Under the pieces are notes generated by a model. That model saw nothing but the letters and a program-made list of their open reading frames with translations. It searched no databases and was not told where the DNA came from. Positions 45,970 through 59,356 of a DNA stretch of 64,000 nt are shown one piece after another (position 1 is the stretch's first letter; each line of letters begins with the position of its first letter). The stretch covers positions 27,856,372-27,920,371 of the forward strand of contig NC_049901.1 of assembly GCF_001411555.2 (NCBI RefSeq), in the 5' to 3' direction. This DNA is from Juglans regia (Eukaryota > Streptophyta > Magnoliopsida > Fagales > Juglandaceae). The translations under genes and the position numbers were made by a program.

Positions 45970-48436
45970 TTTTTTTTTTTGGGGGGGGGGGGTTCCAACT
46001 ACTTCAGATTTGAGGTAGGAATGGACTCTAGAGTTTGTTTCTGGCATGATGTTTGGTGTGGTGCTAGGGCTCTTAAGAGTGTTTTCCCCACTCTTTCAGA
46101 TAGCAAGTGATAAGAAGGCTATGGTGGCAGATTTGATGGTTAGCTCTAATGTCTCAACATAGTGGAATATTTTTTTTCTTAGAGCAGCTCAGGATTGGGA
46201 ACTGGGAATCATTGCTGATTTTTTCAGTTTTGTATGCTACAAATATTGGTAATGTTGTGGAAGGTAGGATGATATGGACTCATAATGGGAGTAGGAGATT
46301 GGCAGTTTGATCTTCTTACAAGGCTCTTTCAGCTCGACATAGTAACCATTTTCCTTGGAAGAGCATTTGGAGATGCAGGGTACCTCCCAAGGTAGCTCTC
46401 TTTGGTTGGACTGCTTCCCTTGGGAAAATCCTCCCCACTGACAACTTGAGGAAATGTGGCCTTGTCATTACGACTGGTTTTACATGTGTAAGAAAAATGG
46501 GGAAACTGTGGATCATTTATATATACGAAGGTGGCTAGCTTTTGTGGTATGATATTTTCAGCACAACTGGAGTGGCATGGGTAATGCATAGATTGGTAAT
46601 GGATATTTTTGAGTGTTGGAGAGGTCTTCGGGGTAACATCCATATTGTTGCTGTGTGGAAGATGATTCCTCTTTTATTATGTGGTGCCTCTGGATGGAGA
46701 TGGTGTTTCGAAGATTTTTCTAGCTCTTAGTTGTTGCTAGGTGTACTCTGTGTATACTTCGTGTGTACTTGAGCTATGCCTACTTTTCAATCAATAAAAT
46801 TATATCTTATAAAAAAAACATAAAACACGTTATTTTTAAATGGCATGTGGATCTCATTAAATCGTCTGCAGACTAGATTTTCATGACATATTATATAGAA
46901 GTTTCACAAAAAAAGGCTTAAATGAGTGGTCAGTATCATAATATATAATGTATACAACACTTCTAAAACACAGTACATTTTACAGTACTCGTTAATGGCA
47001 TGATTATACTACTTACCTTGTTTTCTACCTTGCAAAATGTGAATCCTTCCGTTGAAACCTTACTAAAACACCCATAATCATTACTATCAAATCCTTTGTA
47101 CTTATGCTTTGGTTTAAATCCCTTTTCATATATGGTTTTCCAAATGAAAACGGGTCTCGTTTCCTTTGTCTGACAATTTTTTTGTCAAAGAAAATAACTT
47201 TTTTGTTCACGGATAATCACATCACACCAAGTAGGATGATTTGCTTCAGATGTAGTGAGCATATGACTTGCTTTTATGCAAATTAGTGTGCTAAATCGAA
47301 TTTTTCTCATTCCCAATCCTACTATGATTGAATAGTCTCAGGAAAGATCACTTAGGGTCAGTGACTCGAGCCAACAAGGCTTTTGTCCATTTCTGCACAT
47401 TCAGTCGTATATAATTTTTTTTGACAAGTCATTCAGTCGTATATAATGCCGAATGATGTAGGGGCAGGTACAGGATTTTCCAGCAAACATGAACTTGGTT
47501 TTCTGTTGACTTTGTGGGCCCTCTAGTCCATGGTTTATGTGTATTCTTTCCAGGGCTTAATTCCGTTTTAGGGCCCTGTGGTCAAAAGTCTGAAATTTGG
47601 CCTTAATGGGGGAACCTTTAGTGTCTTAGAATGTCTCTAAGTTCTTTTTTGTCTGTGTATATGCATGTTGGCTGTGTAACCAGCTTAGTGCTGGTAACGT
47701 TTCACTTCTTGTAACTCCCAAGGAATTTTTCATATTTAGGAATTGTGTCATTATAAGGATGACTTTATATTTATAATATATATATATATATACACAAGGA
47801 TGACCTTTTGGGGGTTAAAAACATGGCAATAAAAATGCCAAAACATCCCTTTAGCATGGTCCAAACAGCAACTCTTAGGAGCTGTCACAGTGCTTCGGTG
47901 GTCCAGATCTCACCTTAGGACAGCCAAAAAGCAGGTGAACTCGGGGATCACATTACTTCTTTTCTTTTTTCTCTGATTACATTATAAAAGCTCAACATGT
48001 CTAAAGTATTGCTTATTTTGGTGTGAATCTAGACTCAAGGGTAACGTTTTCAAGTGGGATGAGATACAAAATTCTCATCTCATCATTACAATTTTTTCAA
48101 ATTCACACACAAAATATAATAAACAATTCAACTTTTTCAAATTCCAAAACAATAATAATATTAAAAAATAATATTTTAAACTTTCATCTAAAACCAAAAA
48201 TTCTTATCTCACTATCCAAACCTACCTATTCTTGGATATTTGTTGAAGATTTTCTTTTGTAAAATTCAAGTTCAGTAATTCATTTAGTTTTGCTTTGCCA
48301 AAATCTTCTTCAGGCAATTTGAAAATTTTTCCTATTATGACAATAGCGACATTGCTCTTAGCGCCAAATATCTAAGACTCACATTGCTTATACTTGGTGA
48401 CATCATTTTAAAAAGAAGTCATGATGGTTGATTCAG

Positions 48437-51146
48437 CGAATAGTGCAAGGTTGAGGCTTCTGCGATTATCAGAGGCAGCTGAGAAGCTTCGACGACAGGC
48501 AGCTATTAGTTTGCAAACTGGGAAGGAAAATGATGCAAGGGAAGCACTCTTTCAGAAAAAGAAGGTCATGCTAGCCTTGGAGAAGTCAAAGAGCCGCATT
48601 GAATTGCTTGATGAGCTTTCCACAAAGCTTAATGAGGTGAATGAAATGGTGGTTATTATAAAAGATCTTACTGAGTTTTTTATATTGAAGTATTTCCTTA
48701 TATACCTTTTAACATTGAGTGGGATTATGCTATTAGTTTTGTTATACATAATTCCCCTCTGGCAGAGACGTTATCTAAAATTGAAAGTTTGTGACTTGTT
48801 TACTATTGAAGTGGTGGAGCGTATCATACATTAGGCAGAGGGATCCTATCGTGAAGCATCTATTTATGATAATATATTTAAAGAGGAAGGATCATGAAAG
48901 TAACTATAACTTATGCAATTACTCTACAAGAGATGCATACCTTTTTCAAATCCTCCATGTTAAAGGAAAATATTTTAAAGGGGCAAAAGAATGCTATAGT
49001 TATCAAGCTAAATTCTAATGATCATGGAGTGTTCGCCTTTCTAAGAAGATTAATTAAGGTGCCTTCAATATGGAGAGTTTCTTGATTGCTTTAAAACCCA
49101 GTTTCTGATTTGGAAGATGATTTTCTGTCAGGTAAAAGTGTCTTTTGCAATGTATTACAGTTTCTGTTGTAGATAATGGCTGTATATCCATTGAAATCAA
49201 GCCATACAAACTGTTAGCAATTTAGAAAGCGAAAAGAGAAGTAGAGAGAGAGAGAGTATGCCATCCAATTTGGTGCCTACAAGGAAAATGGAAAATTCTA
49301 TATACGTTGCACCTTTATCTAAAAAGAAAAAAGAAACTGATTGATAAATTACGCATGCAGTCAGTGGATCTTGAACCCATGTTCTTACCCTCTTGTCTTA
49401 GGCCCTGTTTGGATGTTGAGCTGAGTTGAGATGAGTTGAGTTATTTATGAATAGTAGTGACTTGAGATGGTGGAATGAATTTTGTGGGGCTCACCTAAGA
49501 TGAGTTTAGATGTGTTTGGATGTTAAAATGATTTTAGATGTATTTGTTGAAAGTTGAAAAATGTTGTGGGTCCCGTGTGTAAAGAGTTGTAAAAGGTTGT
49601 GGGTCTCACTTGTAAAGAGATTTTGAGTTGAGATGAGTTTAGTAATTTGAGAGTTAGGTGTTTGGATGTTAGACTTAGCTTAAAATTAAATTGAACTAAG
49701 TTGATCTTAGTTCAAACCAAGTTCCAAACGGGGCCTTAATCTTTTAATAGGAGGTGTCATGAGCTAGAGTTCGCTTATGTAAACTTCCAACCCATCCAAC
49801 AAGTCATCCTATTTTCTTACTCGCATTTTAAAGCCAAATAATTGGAGGACAACAGTAGAAAGTGAAGGTTAAATAAGCCTGAATTAACCTGTTTCACAGA
49901 GAATTGTCAGAAACAGTATGTCTTAGTATGACAGCGAGACAGTGGAATTTTACACAAATGCTTTCAATGTCAGCATGTTTATTTAGTGGAAAATCTTCAC
50001 AATCTATCAAAGATTTTCCCGAGCTTCTACCTCACACTATGCAGCCATTTCATAGCATGTTTATTAATCCAAAACTCTAGATAAGCATTAGGCTTGTAAC
50101 AACTGTTGCCAGAATGGTGTTTGGCTGGTGACACTATGTCACACATGCTATGTGAAATTGGGATTTCATTTGACCTTAGGTTAGAGAGGAAGAGGTATAG
50201 GACAGTTCGCCAATCCAATGATGTTCAATTATCCCTCCATGTTAGACCAATCTGGCTCATTTACATATTAGCACTTATATGTTGACCCAGGTCAATGCAA
50301 TTAAAATTCCCTCTAGAGGGTTTCTCCAAGATTTCTGGCCAACGTAAAGAGATTGTTGATGTTGTGAAATAAATGCATTCCGGTATTACTTGGACATGAT
50401 TGTACACCCAAATAAGATACCTTATCTCTTGGTTTAGATACTACTTCGTATGCTCCCAAAGGGTTAAGTTTTGGGGATCAGATTAGGTTGACACAAGGCT
50501 GTTTATGATAAATTCTAAATGCTTTTGTACCCTTTTTCGTGTCACAGGTTTTGTTTTATTTTCAGTCTGTATATCTTGGTTTGATCTCTTTCAAGGACAT
50601 TAACTTCCAGCCTACCATATGATCCAAAGAAGCCTAATTTGGTTTCAGGCAATATCTCTGAAAGAAAATAATCTGGTTAGAAGTGTTGCTGTGGATCTTG
50701 ACAATGTTGAAGAAACTTCATCCAATCTTGTTCGGATTATATCACTAAAGCAGGAAAATACAGATCTAAATGAGATCAAAGAATTTGAACATAGTGCTCT
50801 GGAGTTTGGTGGTAGAAAAGATTTGCAGCTCTCCTCACAGAGTCAAGAAATCCTACCAGTCGATAACGATCCAGAGGATCTTCAAGCTTCTTCGAGTGTG
50901 GGCATTTGGAAAGATGACATCATGGCTGGATTGAGTGGAGTATCCTCTTATAAGGATTTCTTGGAACATCTGGATCAAGAGCTTGGCAGTATTGAAGCAG
51001 AACTTCTGACCATTTTGAGGGTCTCAACATTGGTGCTAGATGACAACGATACAACAAAAAACTTCAAGGTGCAGCAAACACGGGAACTTCTTCAGGACAT
51101 CCGTGGCATCAGAAAGAGGTATGCTTATGACCCTAGAAAACAGTAG
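48437..51146 (+). pseudogene. Second copy of exons 2 and 3, without exon 1
   Basis: Exon 2 is 48437-48636 and exon 3 50649-51146, with the same splice borders, length and protein sequence as the first copy. No exon 1 lies between 45970 and 48437. If the assembly is right, this is a promoterless partial duplicate. If the gap joins two haplotypes, it is simply the other allele of the same gene, and the intact exons favour that. Confidence 0.7.
49401..49735. mobile_element. Tourist/Harbinger-like MITE, second copy (335 bp)
   Basis: Same element and same TTA flanks as 42080-42383, but about 30 bases longer because of one 28-base and one 4-base segment (GTGTTTGGATGTTAAAATG region) missing from copy 1. 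Confidence 0.75.
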
Positions 51147-53232
51147 TTGGTGTTCAAATATTATGGACATGATGCTTGGACATATTACACCTTGGGAATA
51201 TTGTTTTCTTTCTGATATATTGGTTATTGATAAATCATTGAGAAACCAAGATTTTTTGCTCACAGAATTGGATGTATCAAATTGACAAAGGTCGAAACCG
51301 CATGATATTTTCATTTCGCTGTACTCAGTTTTCTGCAAGCAGTTGAGTATCAACTTAATGTACGAGAAAGTAGCATTTCCAGATAGAAGTATGGCGTGGA
51401 AGATGGTGTCATTATTTATTTATTTATTTATTTATTTTATGTGGGTGAAGTGTGAAAGAAACGGATGGACACTTGAGGATGTTGACTCTCAAAATTTCCT
51501 GAAGCTTCTGTTCGTTAGACCTCTTTCCCACTGGATGTAACGGATAATACCTCCATCTTGTATCTTGGTATGCTTTGGATTCGTTATCATTCAATTTTGT
51601 AGAAGGGTGTGCTTCTGGCTTTTGACTACTTTTTAGTTTAGCTCTATTACTTATCCGAAACGCACACAAAAAGAAAAGAAAAAAAGAGAGTAATAATTCC
51701 AGATTTATTTGGAGAACAGGAAAAGGACGTGCAAAGATCCATTTGCAGTAATAAACATCTCCCATCTAAGACTTTATTAATCTATTAACTATTATGCATA
51801 TTGTTAATGCCTAAAATTGTACAATAGGTTGGAAGGGAGGAAGGAGTTATCCTCGGTCCGATGGTGATTTGGGCTTTCATGCAGTGCTCTTCACGTTCAT
51901 CCATAAAATAATAATAAATAACTAAATAAATAAAGAGAGACAGATATTTACGTGGTTTGACATAAAAACTTACATTCACGGGTTGTTTAGGGGTAAAATT
52001 TATTATGATAGATGATTTTATAATTTCTAATGACCTCACATGTCATTCAATATAATGGGAAAATGTAGGGTTTTATGAGGTTGAAGACAATGCTTCCCTT
52101 GAGAATTTTGGGGTCACTATGTATGGTGGAGTTTGTAAGTAGAGAAGTTGTGGAAAGAATCCCCTCATTTGTAGATATCTCATTCTCTTATAGAGATCTA
52201 TTTTCTTCCTTGGAGTGATTGACCAAATGTTTGGGTACTAAAGTATTCTGAGAATACTCCACTATTATTCATTATCTTATTATTATTTTTTACTACTATT
52301 TACAGAATATCTGACATAGATTTCCGGATGTAAATTTCTTTAAGAGGGTATAAACCTAAATCATTGGTTTGTAACTCTTGACTCTTTAGACATGGGATAA
52401 AAGGGACAGGTTCATGGAGTACATGCTGAATCGAAGTGTAAACCTGTGGAAATGGAATCCCTTAAACCCATAATCAATTTGAAAATTCACTTAAGAAAGT
52501 CAAAATCAAGCCAATGGAAAATTTAGAACTGTTGAGAAACTCGTTTCAAAAATCTAGATTATATGAAAATCTAGACCCGTTGAAAAACTTGTCTCAAAAA
52601 CCTAAATTATAAGAAAGAACGCCACAAAAGTTGTGAATTTGTCTTTAATAAGTTCAAAAGTTCATTCAATAACAAGATAAGATAAACTCAACTCACAATG
52701 AATAAATTCATCAAATTTCATAAACTTCTTAAAATGAGGCTACAAAGAGTATTTAAACCAAAACTTAATTAAAATCTTAGCCAAAATAAAGTCTTTTCTT
52801 TCAAAAATACCCCTGGATGAATAGTATCGTGGCTACAGTACCGCAGCTACAATACCTCTTTAAATCATAGTTCCTAAAAAGTAACTTTCTAAATAAGGCA
52901 TTGGCCAAAATACAAGGCATTTCTAAAAATCATAGTTCATAAGAAATAAGACATATGTAAGCTAAACATCTTCAACCCTAATTATTCTAGACTAATTCTT
53001 ATAACTAATAAAATAAATCATTTAAATGAAATAAACAAATCTAAGACTTTCAATCACATAAACATAATAATAGGCTCTAATTTATATTGCACTCTTCTAC
53101 TGAGTCTCATTCTTTTAAGCTCATCTTGAATATTCGACTTTTGCTAGACTCGTCCCAAGTAGATTACACCAATTTTTACATTACTTCCTTGCACTTCCTA
53201 GCTCTCGATCTTGTGATTGCCCCATCTGCAAC

Positions 53233-54011
53233 TTGTAAAAGATCTTTAAGACTTGATCTACCTTGATGTTCATCACTTGTGATATAGTTGGACCCATTAA
53301 ATGAACCAACCCTTTTGTTAGAGCCCAAATAAGAACCATAGAGAAAACCTTGGGACCATCTAGGTCAAGCCCATAAGATTGGATCAAAGCCATATATGTG
53401 TTTGATGAACCAAACCAAGACCCAAACCCGATTAAAACCTACACCCATGACTCAACAACCAAATAATAGCCATGACCCGTAGAAGCAACTTGATCAGAGG
53501 GAGATCCGAAACACTATATAAGCATGTACTCTGTTCATGCAACTTTTAGTATGCCTGCAGTGCGCCCTAACAACCTATGACCAGAAAAAATAACTTGCCC
53601 CCAATGTGGGATATCTCTTATGCTTAAGTCAACACTTGGTTATGATATATAGTAATCACTCTAGAATCTTTCTACAAGAGTACCTACCTAGTGGAATATT
53701 TATAAGGGTTGGACTGACCTATTATGGCTAGACTTTTCCATGGATACGTCACTTAGTGCCTAGTTCTGGTATGTTACCTTTTTTGTCATGTTACGTCACT
53801 CAGTGCCTAATTAATGTCACTTATGCAATGCTGATATCCAGCTTAGATTTATCTTCTCATATCTAGATCTCATCGTGATTTTGTTTGTTACGCTTTCCTG
53901 TCAATTACACCTCCGTTGGGCATATTTTTGTGAACGGATCCTGATATTACAAGGGATGTGACAACTAACATTCATTTCTAAACCTATATGATGCGTTTTA
54001 CATAATTATTT
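53233..54011. other. No recognisable gene
   Basis: AT-rich intergenic sequence just beyond the duplicated block. Short frames only. Confidence 0.5.
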
Positions 54012-56290
54012 TGTAACGTCTTAGTTCCGAATGGATCGGAGAGTTACCTCTTAACACTTACAATCATATCTCACTATACAAATATAAACTCAAATTCCTC
54101 AATTTCTCATAGATGTCATTGCTTTATAACATTTACTTCAAAATAAAGAACTAAGAATACGACGAAGTCTAAAAAAAATGCCAACTTCCCAAAGTACTAA
54201 GTCAATAGAGCAAAACGAAAATATTCAATAAAAAAGAAATTCTCCAATAACAAATACCCTCTTTGTATTTAATATACTATACTCACAAAGTTTTACCCAT
54301 GCTTCCTATTCTTGAACCTCCGTTGAAGTATCTAAAATATCTGAAAAATGTTGGGGAGATAAAGGGTGAGTTATCAACAACTCAGTAAGTAAAGAACATA
54401 TACTAGCGTGCAAACATGAACATTTACAAAGTACAGTATGTAGAACAAAATATTTTCCAGAGTTATCATACAGAACAAAACATGTTTTCAAAAGTAAAAG
54501 AGCGATAGTTTTAAGACAAGTAAAATCCAGAGTACTTTGGCATAACATAACCTGAACATCATCATTACATCAAAACAGAGCATCTCACAGAGTAGAGACC
54601 ATGTTTCACCCCCATGGTAGGGTTGTGCTAACCCCAGTGGCCAAACCGGGCAGAGACAAATGTGAAATCTTTCCCTTATTCTTCTCGGAGCCACACTCAC
54701 ACGAAAGACCATAATAAAACCACTTTGTTTCCAAAGTGGATGCACTCAGAGACAGAGAAGTTGGTACCAATCCAAACAGAGCAGAGCATAATAGAGCAGA
54801 GCAAAGACAGAGTCAGATACAAAATCAGTACACCATGCCAAAGGTTTTCAGATGCCATATAAAAATAAAACAGAGAACCAAAACATAATTAGATCCTTCT
54901 CACATACTGAAAACCAAAAGTCGGAGCATCTTTTTAAATCAATGCATAAATTTTCAGATTCTCAATATCGCTCTTTTTCAGATTTTAGAAACAGAATGAC
55001 AAAATTTAGCTCATGTTTACACAATGCATGTCAGAAATTATTTCTCCTTTTTCGTACAGATTTCATGAGTAATGCATATAAGCGACCGAGGTTGGTTTTT
55101 CCCAAGTTCTCATTTCATTACAAAATATGCAAAGTTTTCTGAAAGTCAACCTCAGTCTCAATAATTCATATAAAACCTAGCATAGAAATCCTGCTTACCT
55201 GGATTTTTTAGCTTTTTGAAAATTTCCTCGAGAATGTCGAATAATAATTAATCGTCACCTATAAAATAATCACGTAATTCTCGTAAATTTCCAATTAATC
55301 TCATATTTCGATATTTAATCCTAAACTTCTAAAATAACCTACTTAATTTCTCAAAACCTAAAATCTCATAACCTCAAATTATAAATCATCGCTTTCTAAA
55401 ATAATCATTTTTCCACTTAATAACTCTGACCAAAACATTAATATTAACTAATATAATTTTGTACTATAACGTGAGACAAAAACCCGTATAGAATACTAAA
55501 ATAATTATTGAAAACGACGTAGCCTCATGGAAAAACATGTCCTACCAAAAACACTTGTTCATGAAACAATTGGCTAAAAGGGTAAAACTATAATTATAAC
55601 TCAAGATATTTACTAAGCCTACGGAAGTTTACAGAAACTAAACACTTACACTAGGCAGCGTTTTTGTGCTTGGAGAGTAACGGAGGACTTACCGTTAGGG
55701 ATGGTGTGCGGTGCTGGGTGCGGTGGAAGGTGGTGAACTCGGCAGAGCACTGAGAGAGAGAGAACAACACGGTGAGAGAGATAACGGAGAGAGAGAGCGA
55801 GGGCAGCGCGAACGTGTTTGCGGTAGCTGGGCCAGGTTGTTTCCGGTGGAGGCTTGCGGTGGTGAAGGTCATGCAGGGGTTGATCAGGAGGTTGAGAACG
55901 TGGAGGCTAGGCTTCTAGGTTGGCGATGGCGTGGAGGATAGGGGGTTGTCTGTGGTGCAACTACTCTATTTCGGGGAGCAAAAACAAGGGAATTTCGTGG
56001 TTTGCAACGGAGGCATTGGGCGGCAGCTTCATGTGGCTGGGCACGGTGATTAATGATTTATTATTAATTGATAGCATATATTATTTTATATTTTATCTGG
56101 TCAATCATAATAAATTAGATGAAAATTACATATTTGTAGTGAATTTCTGTTAGATATAACGTTGTTGGTAGACAGAATGGGGGATTGAGAAGTTTTGAAA
56201 GTTTGAGGGTCCATTTTGATGCAATTAGTAGTTCTGGAGGCACATTGTGAACTGAGTGAAAGTTCGAGGGGGCAAAGTGTAATTGACCCA
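54012..56290 (-). repeat. Probable gypsy LTR of a related family
   Basis: Starts TGTAACGTCTTAG. At 54367-54384 TGAGTT/AACTCA forms an H1-like stem, followed by CAGTAAGTAAAGAACATATAC as in the LTR at 22500, which gives the reverse orientation. The right end is uncertain (near AAGTTCGAGGGGGCAAAGTG at 56260). No PBS, PPT or protein motifs are attached, so it is probably a solo or truncated LTR. Small frames within it look incidental. Confidence 0.4.
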
Positions 56291-56939
56291 AATATTTGTG
56301 AATCTTGGTTCTATAAAGTGTTCAGATGATTTTTGTGTAAGTCTAGTTTGATTAATAGCATATTAGGTTTTTATAAAATCATTATGCATGATCTACTAAG
56401 TGCTTGGAACCGATTCCTTCAAATGAGTTTTATTTTTTATTTATTTATTTATTTTTTTAGATTGTTATTTTAGCCTTAGGATCTTCAATCTATGGTTTTG
56501 ATTTTTATAAATCTTGTTATTAAAGCTTATATCTATGGATTTAGTTGGTTTTCTTACATCTTTATGACTTAGGTCTTTGATGGGTTTTGACAAACATGCA
56601 AAGAGTATGATTTTAAGCATGTTTTAGAGGCTCCCAGACTAGTGACATTTTGGTGTAATCATTTGCTATGATATGCTGGTTTTGATGTGTAGATCAAATT
56701 AGAACTTGAATATGAGGTATATGGATGTGTTGTTTCAAGATTTATTTAATGTAAATCAAGGATTTAATCTATATGATTCAAGTCAAAAGCATGTAAGTTT
56801 CAGTTTCTATGATTTTCTTGTAAACTGAGTTTCATTTGTTGAGTTTTGCGATTTTTGTTGTTAGTCAAGCATTCTATCAAGTAAGTTTGACTAATGAACA
56901 TGTTAGAAGTGAAGTACGACAAGTATCATGCGAGAGATT
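56291..56939. other. No recognisable gene
   Basis: AT-rich stretch before the gag remnant. No coding or repeat identity could be assigned. Confidence 0.45.
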
Positions 56940-57177
56940 GTCGTTACATAGTCGGGTTCTATTTCATGTGCGACAACTCGACCATATGATTAGAGAGTGC
57001 CCCAATGCAGTTCAGGGCAATGGAGGCACTTCCAACATAGACAACAAGCCAAAGTCACGGCCCCACATACCTGCACGAGTGTACAATGTCACCCTGGGAG
57101 ATGTAGATGTTGACACTTCAATAATGGAAGAAGTTGGCATCATTCCCAATATTTCTCTAAGACCTTTGTGTCATTAA
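56940..57177 (+). pseudogene. Element G gag C-terminus
   Basis: QLDHMIRECPNAVQG is the second half of a zinc knuckle whose first Cys is lost. ARVYNVTLGDVDVDTSIMEE matches the gag C-terminus of element C (KVYAITLGEVDLEMDEV). The decayed protease start should follow but is cut by an LTR at 57266. Confidence 0.65.
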
Positions 57178-57662
57178 GCTAGATGAGATTGGTAGAATTA
57201 CTGTTAATAGTAGCACTACTCTATTGTCGATGTTAGGGAATGTCAATCTGTTGAGATTCATAGCGTGTGGCACAATTAGCACTTCTTGGGATGTAACAGA
57301 GACTTAGAGCAACGGGACATATAACACAATGTTATATATCCTCGTACCTAATAGCTAATATGCAATGCATCATAGATATGCAACTAGTAGCATATAATAA
57401 TCGCAACGAAAAATAACGGTGATAATGAACTTATGCTAGAATAACTAAATCATCCCATAAGTTTCAAAACATCAGGTAGCTTAATCTTAGTACAAAATAT
57501 CTAGTTCTCCAAATGGATCTAAACTAGTCGCTTCATGCGTTCTATAGCACAAAAGGTTAGGCCTAGAAATATCAGAATAAGATAAAGTCTCTTGTCGACA
57601 TCTGGTTCCTCCTCAATCCTTTTGATCCACTGGTCCATTGGGTCCATCTACATTTACAACTT

Positions 57663-57713
57663 CTATCATTTCGATAGTGGATCCATAAGGGATGAGATTT
57701 ACTTAAAATCTCA
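57663..57713 (-). other. H1/H2 hairpins, shortened form
   Basis: H1 TGAGATTT/AAATCTCA is perfect (57693-57713). H2 has lost part of an arm but still folds as CTATC/GATAG (57663-57677). An 18-codon MIEVV frame (57613-57669) starts here. Confidence 0.5.
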
Positions 57714-59132
57714 ATAAGTTAAACAAGCAAATTGCACAAAGATAGATCATGCATGAAGAATGATAAACATGAATGTGATGGCCTGAGTTTCGTCTAGGCT
57801 TGGCCCTTAGAATTGTTCTAGGTGGCCATGGTATTTTAGGAACTTTAGTTACTTTGAAAGGCCTTAGAAGCCTTTGATGTAGTGACTTAAGCCCAAGAGA
57901 AGAGTGACTCTAGTTGCCTTAAGGATTTCGGCCTTATTGGGAATTAGGTCCAATGGTTTAAGCCCATGATCCAGTTCTATTTGGTAAATGTTATGTGACC
58001 CAAGAATGTTTTGCTTTGAACCTAGTCTTGAAAGTGGGTTAAGGGAGAAAGAGAGAAGTGTAGGAAAATGCCAAGGGTTGGCTTACGCGCCTATCTTGGA
58101 AAAGTTGCCACTTGTCATTGTGTAAGATACTTTCTAGATGATTCAAGGGACAAAAGGAATCTAGAGGAGACCAAATGATTTTCGGCTAGATCCAAATTTC
58201 CACATGTTTAGACCCATTGTCTTGCCCAATTCGAGTTCCAATGGAGTTATCTTGGAAAGAGAAGTTTAGGGAAGTGAAATGGGGTTTTTTCTAGGAGTTC
58301 GGCCTAAGCAAGATTTTATGGTTCTATGCACATGTTTTTATATCTATATCATGGTTTATGTAATTATGCTATGAAATGAATATGTTATGCTTGGTTGTTT
58401 CATACACAGCATTTCATATGTCATATGTCATGCATAAGTAAGCATGCTTAAGTCTCATGTCACAGGCATTTGGGGAAAGAAGTGTTTTCAAAGAAATATT
58501 TAAAAAAAAATGTTTTCTTTTCAAAGAAAAGTGTCTAAATATTTTATCACGATCCCAAGTGCTAGGACGGGAGATTGTCCTAGTGGAACTCCTCTGTCCA
58601 CTCTGGAGTGCTTAAGAATGGAATGGTAACCCCTAGGTCAACGAAGAATAGTTGACGAGACTCGAATTGATCCTTTTTAAAGAATGCAGGAGCGAGAACG
58701 CACCTAACGCTAGTGGGTGCACAAGGCATGTAATCCGACGAAGTAAGGTCGAGTTATTATGATTCTGTTTATGATGTATTCATCACGATGTATGGACCGT
58801 TGATGGTGCGGTAACTAGTAGGAACACGCGGTGCAAGGAGGGGATCTGTGTTGTATCCATCCTCTAAAAAAGTATAAGAGCTCATATGATAAAGATCACT
58901 CGATGAAAATCTTGTGATAGGTTCTGATAAGACAAGTTCTGAATAAGATCAAGTGAATAAGAAAAAGTTAAGAAGTTTTTATGAAAAACTTAAGTCTTTA
59001 TTACAAGTATTTACAAATGGTCAAGTGCATTAGTCAAGTTTTGGTTAAGGCATAAGTCAAGTACATGTTCATGCACGCATATCATGATATACTTTTTGTA
59101 TGCTTGTAAATGTGGTATGTTGGATTATTTGC

Positions 59133-59193
59133 TGAGATTTCTTGAAATCTCATTGTGGTAGTTTTCACTACCATTCTCCAATCGGAATGGTAG
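59133..59193 (+). other. H1/H2 hairpin pair (nested solo LTR)
   Basis: H1 TGAGATTT/AAATCTCA, perfect with loop CTTG (59133-59152). H2 CTACCATTC/GAATGGTAG, 9-bp perfect stem (59168-59193). Confidence 0.65.
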
Positions 59194-59227
59194 AAGTTGT
59201 AACAGCTACCCCAGACACCTAGGAAAT

Positions 59228-59356
59228 ATGAACCAGGACGGTTCTCTGATAGAAAATGAGTTTACTGTTCAGGCTCATCAAGATTATACTGCGGATGTAC
59301 TAATTCACACGGCCAAGTTACTCAAGGAGATCTTACATAGTATTCATGAGACATAG
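59228..59356 (+). CDS. Small LTR-internal ORF, 42 aa
   Basis: Starts MNQDGSLIENEF and ends in an amphipathic segment (LIHTAKLLKEILHSIHET). It lies 35 bases beyond H2, the position of the small frames in the other LTRs. Sequence similarity to those is limited to the helical pattern. Coding is unproven. Confidence 0.3.
   Translation: MNQDGSLIENEFTVQAHQDYTADVLIHTAKLLKEILHSIHET

Larger units (their letters stand above)
45970..53232. repeat. 7.2 kb near-identical block, copy 2
   Basis: Begins at the N gap in a T11/G12 run and repeats LINE-D (from its middle), the intron, exons 2 and 3, the MITE and the 3' flank. Near its start this copy is more intact than copy 1 ([24 protein letters not shown] is readable). 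Copy 1 stops at the gap at the point matching 53232. Confidence 0.9.

Noticed and set aside
45724..46110. Open frames running across the N gap
   Set aside because: They consist partly of unknown bases and join two unrelated contig ends.
54306..55142. Short frames on both strands
   Set aside because: They lie inside a probable LTR and resemble no protein family.
55651..55941. Arg/Glu-rich frame near 55711 and its opposite-strand partner
   Set aside because: Produced by a GAGAGAGA-rich stretch inside a probable LTR; no domain or start context.
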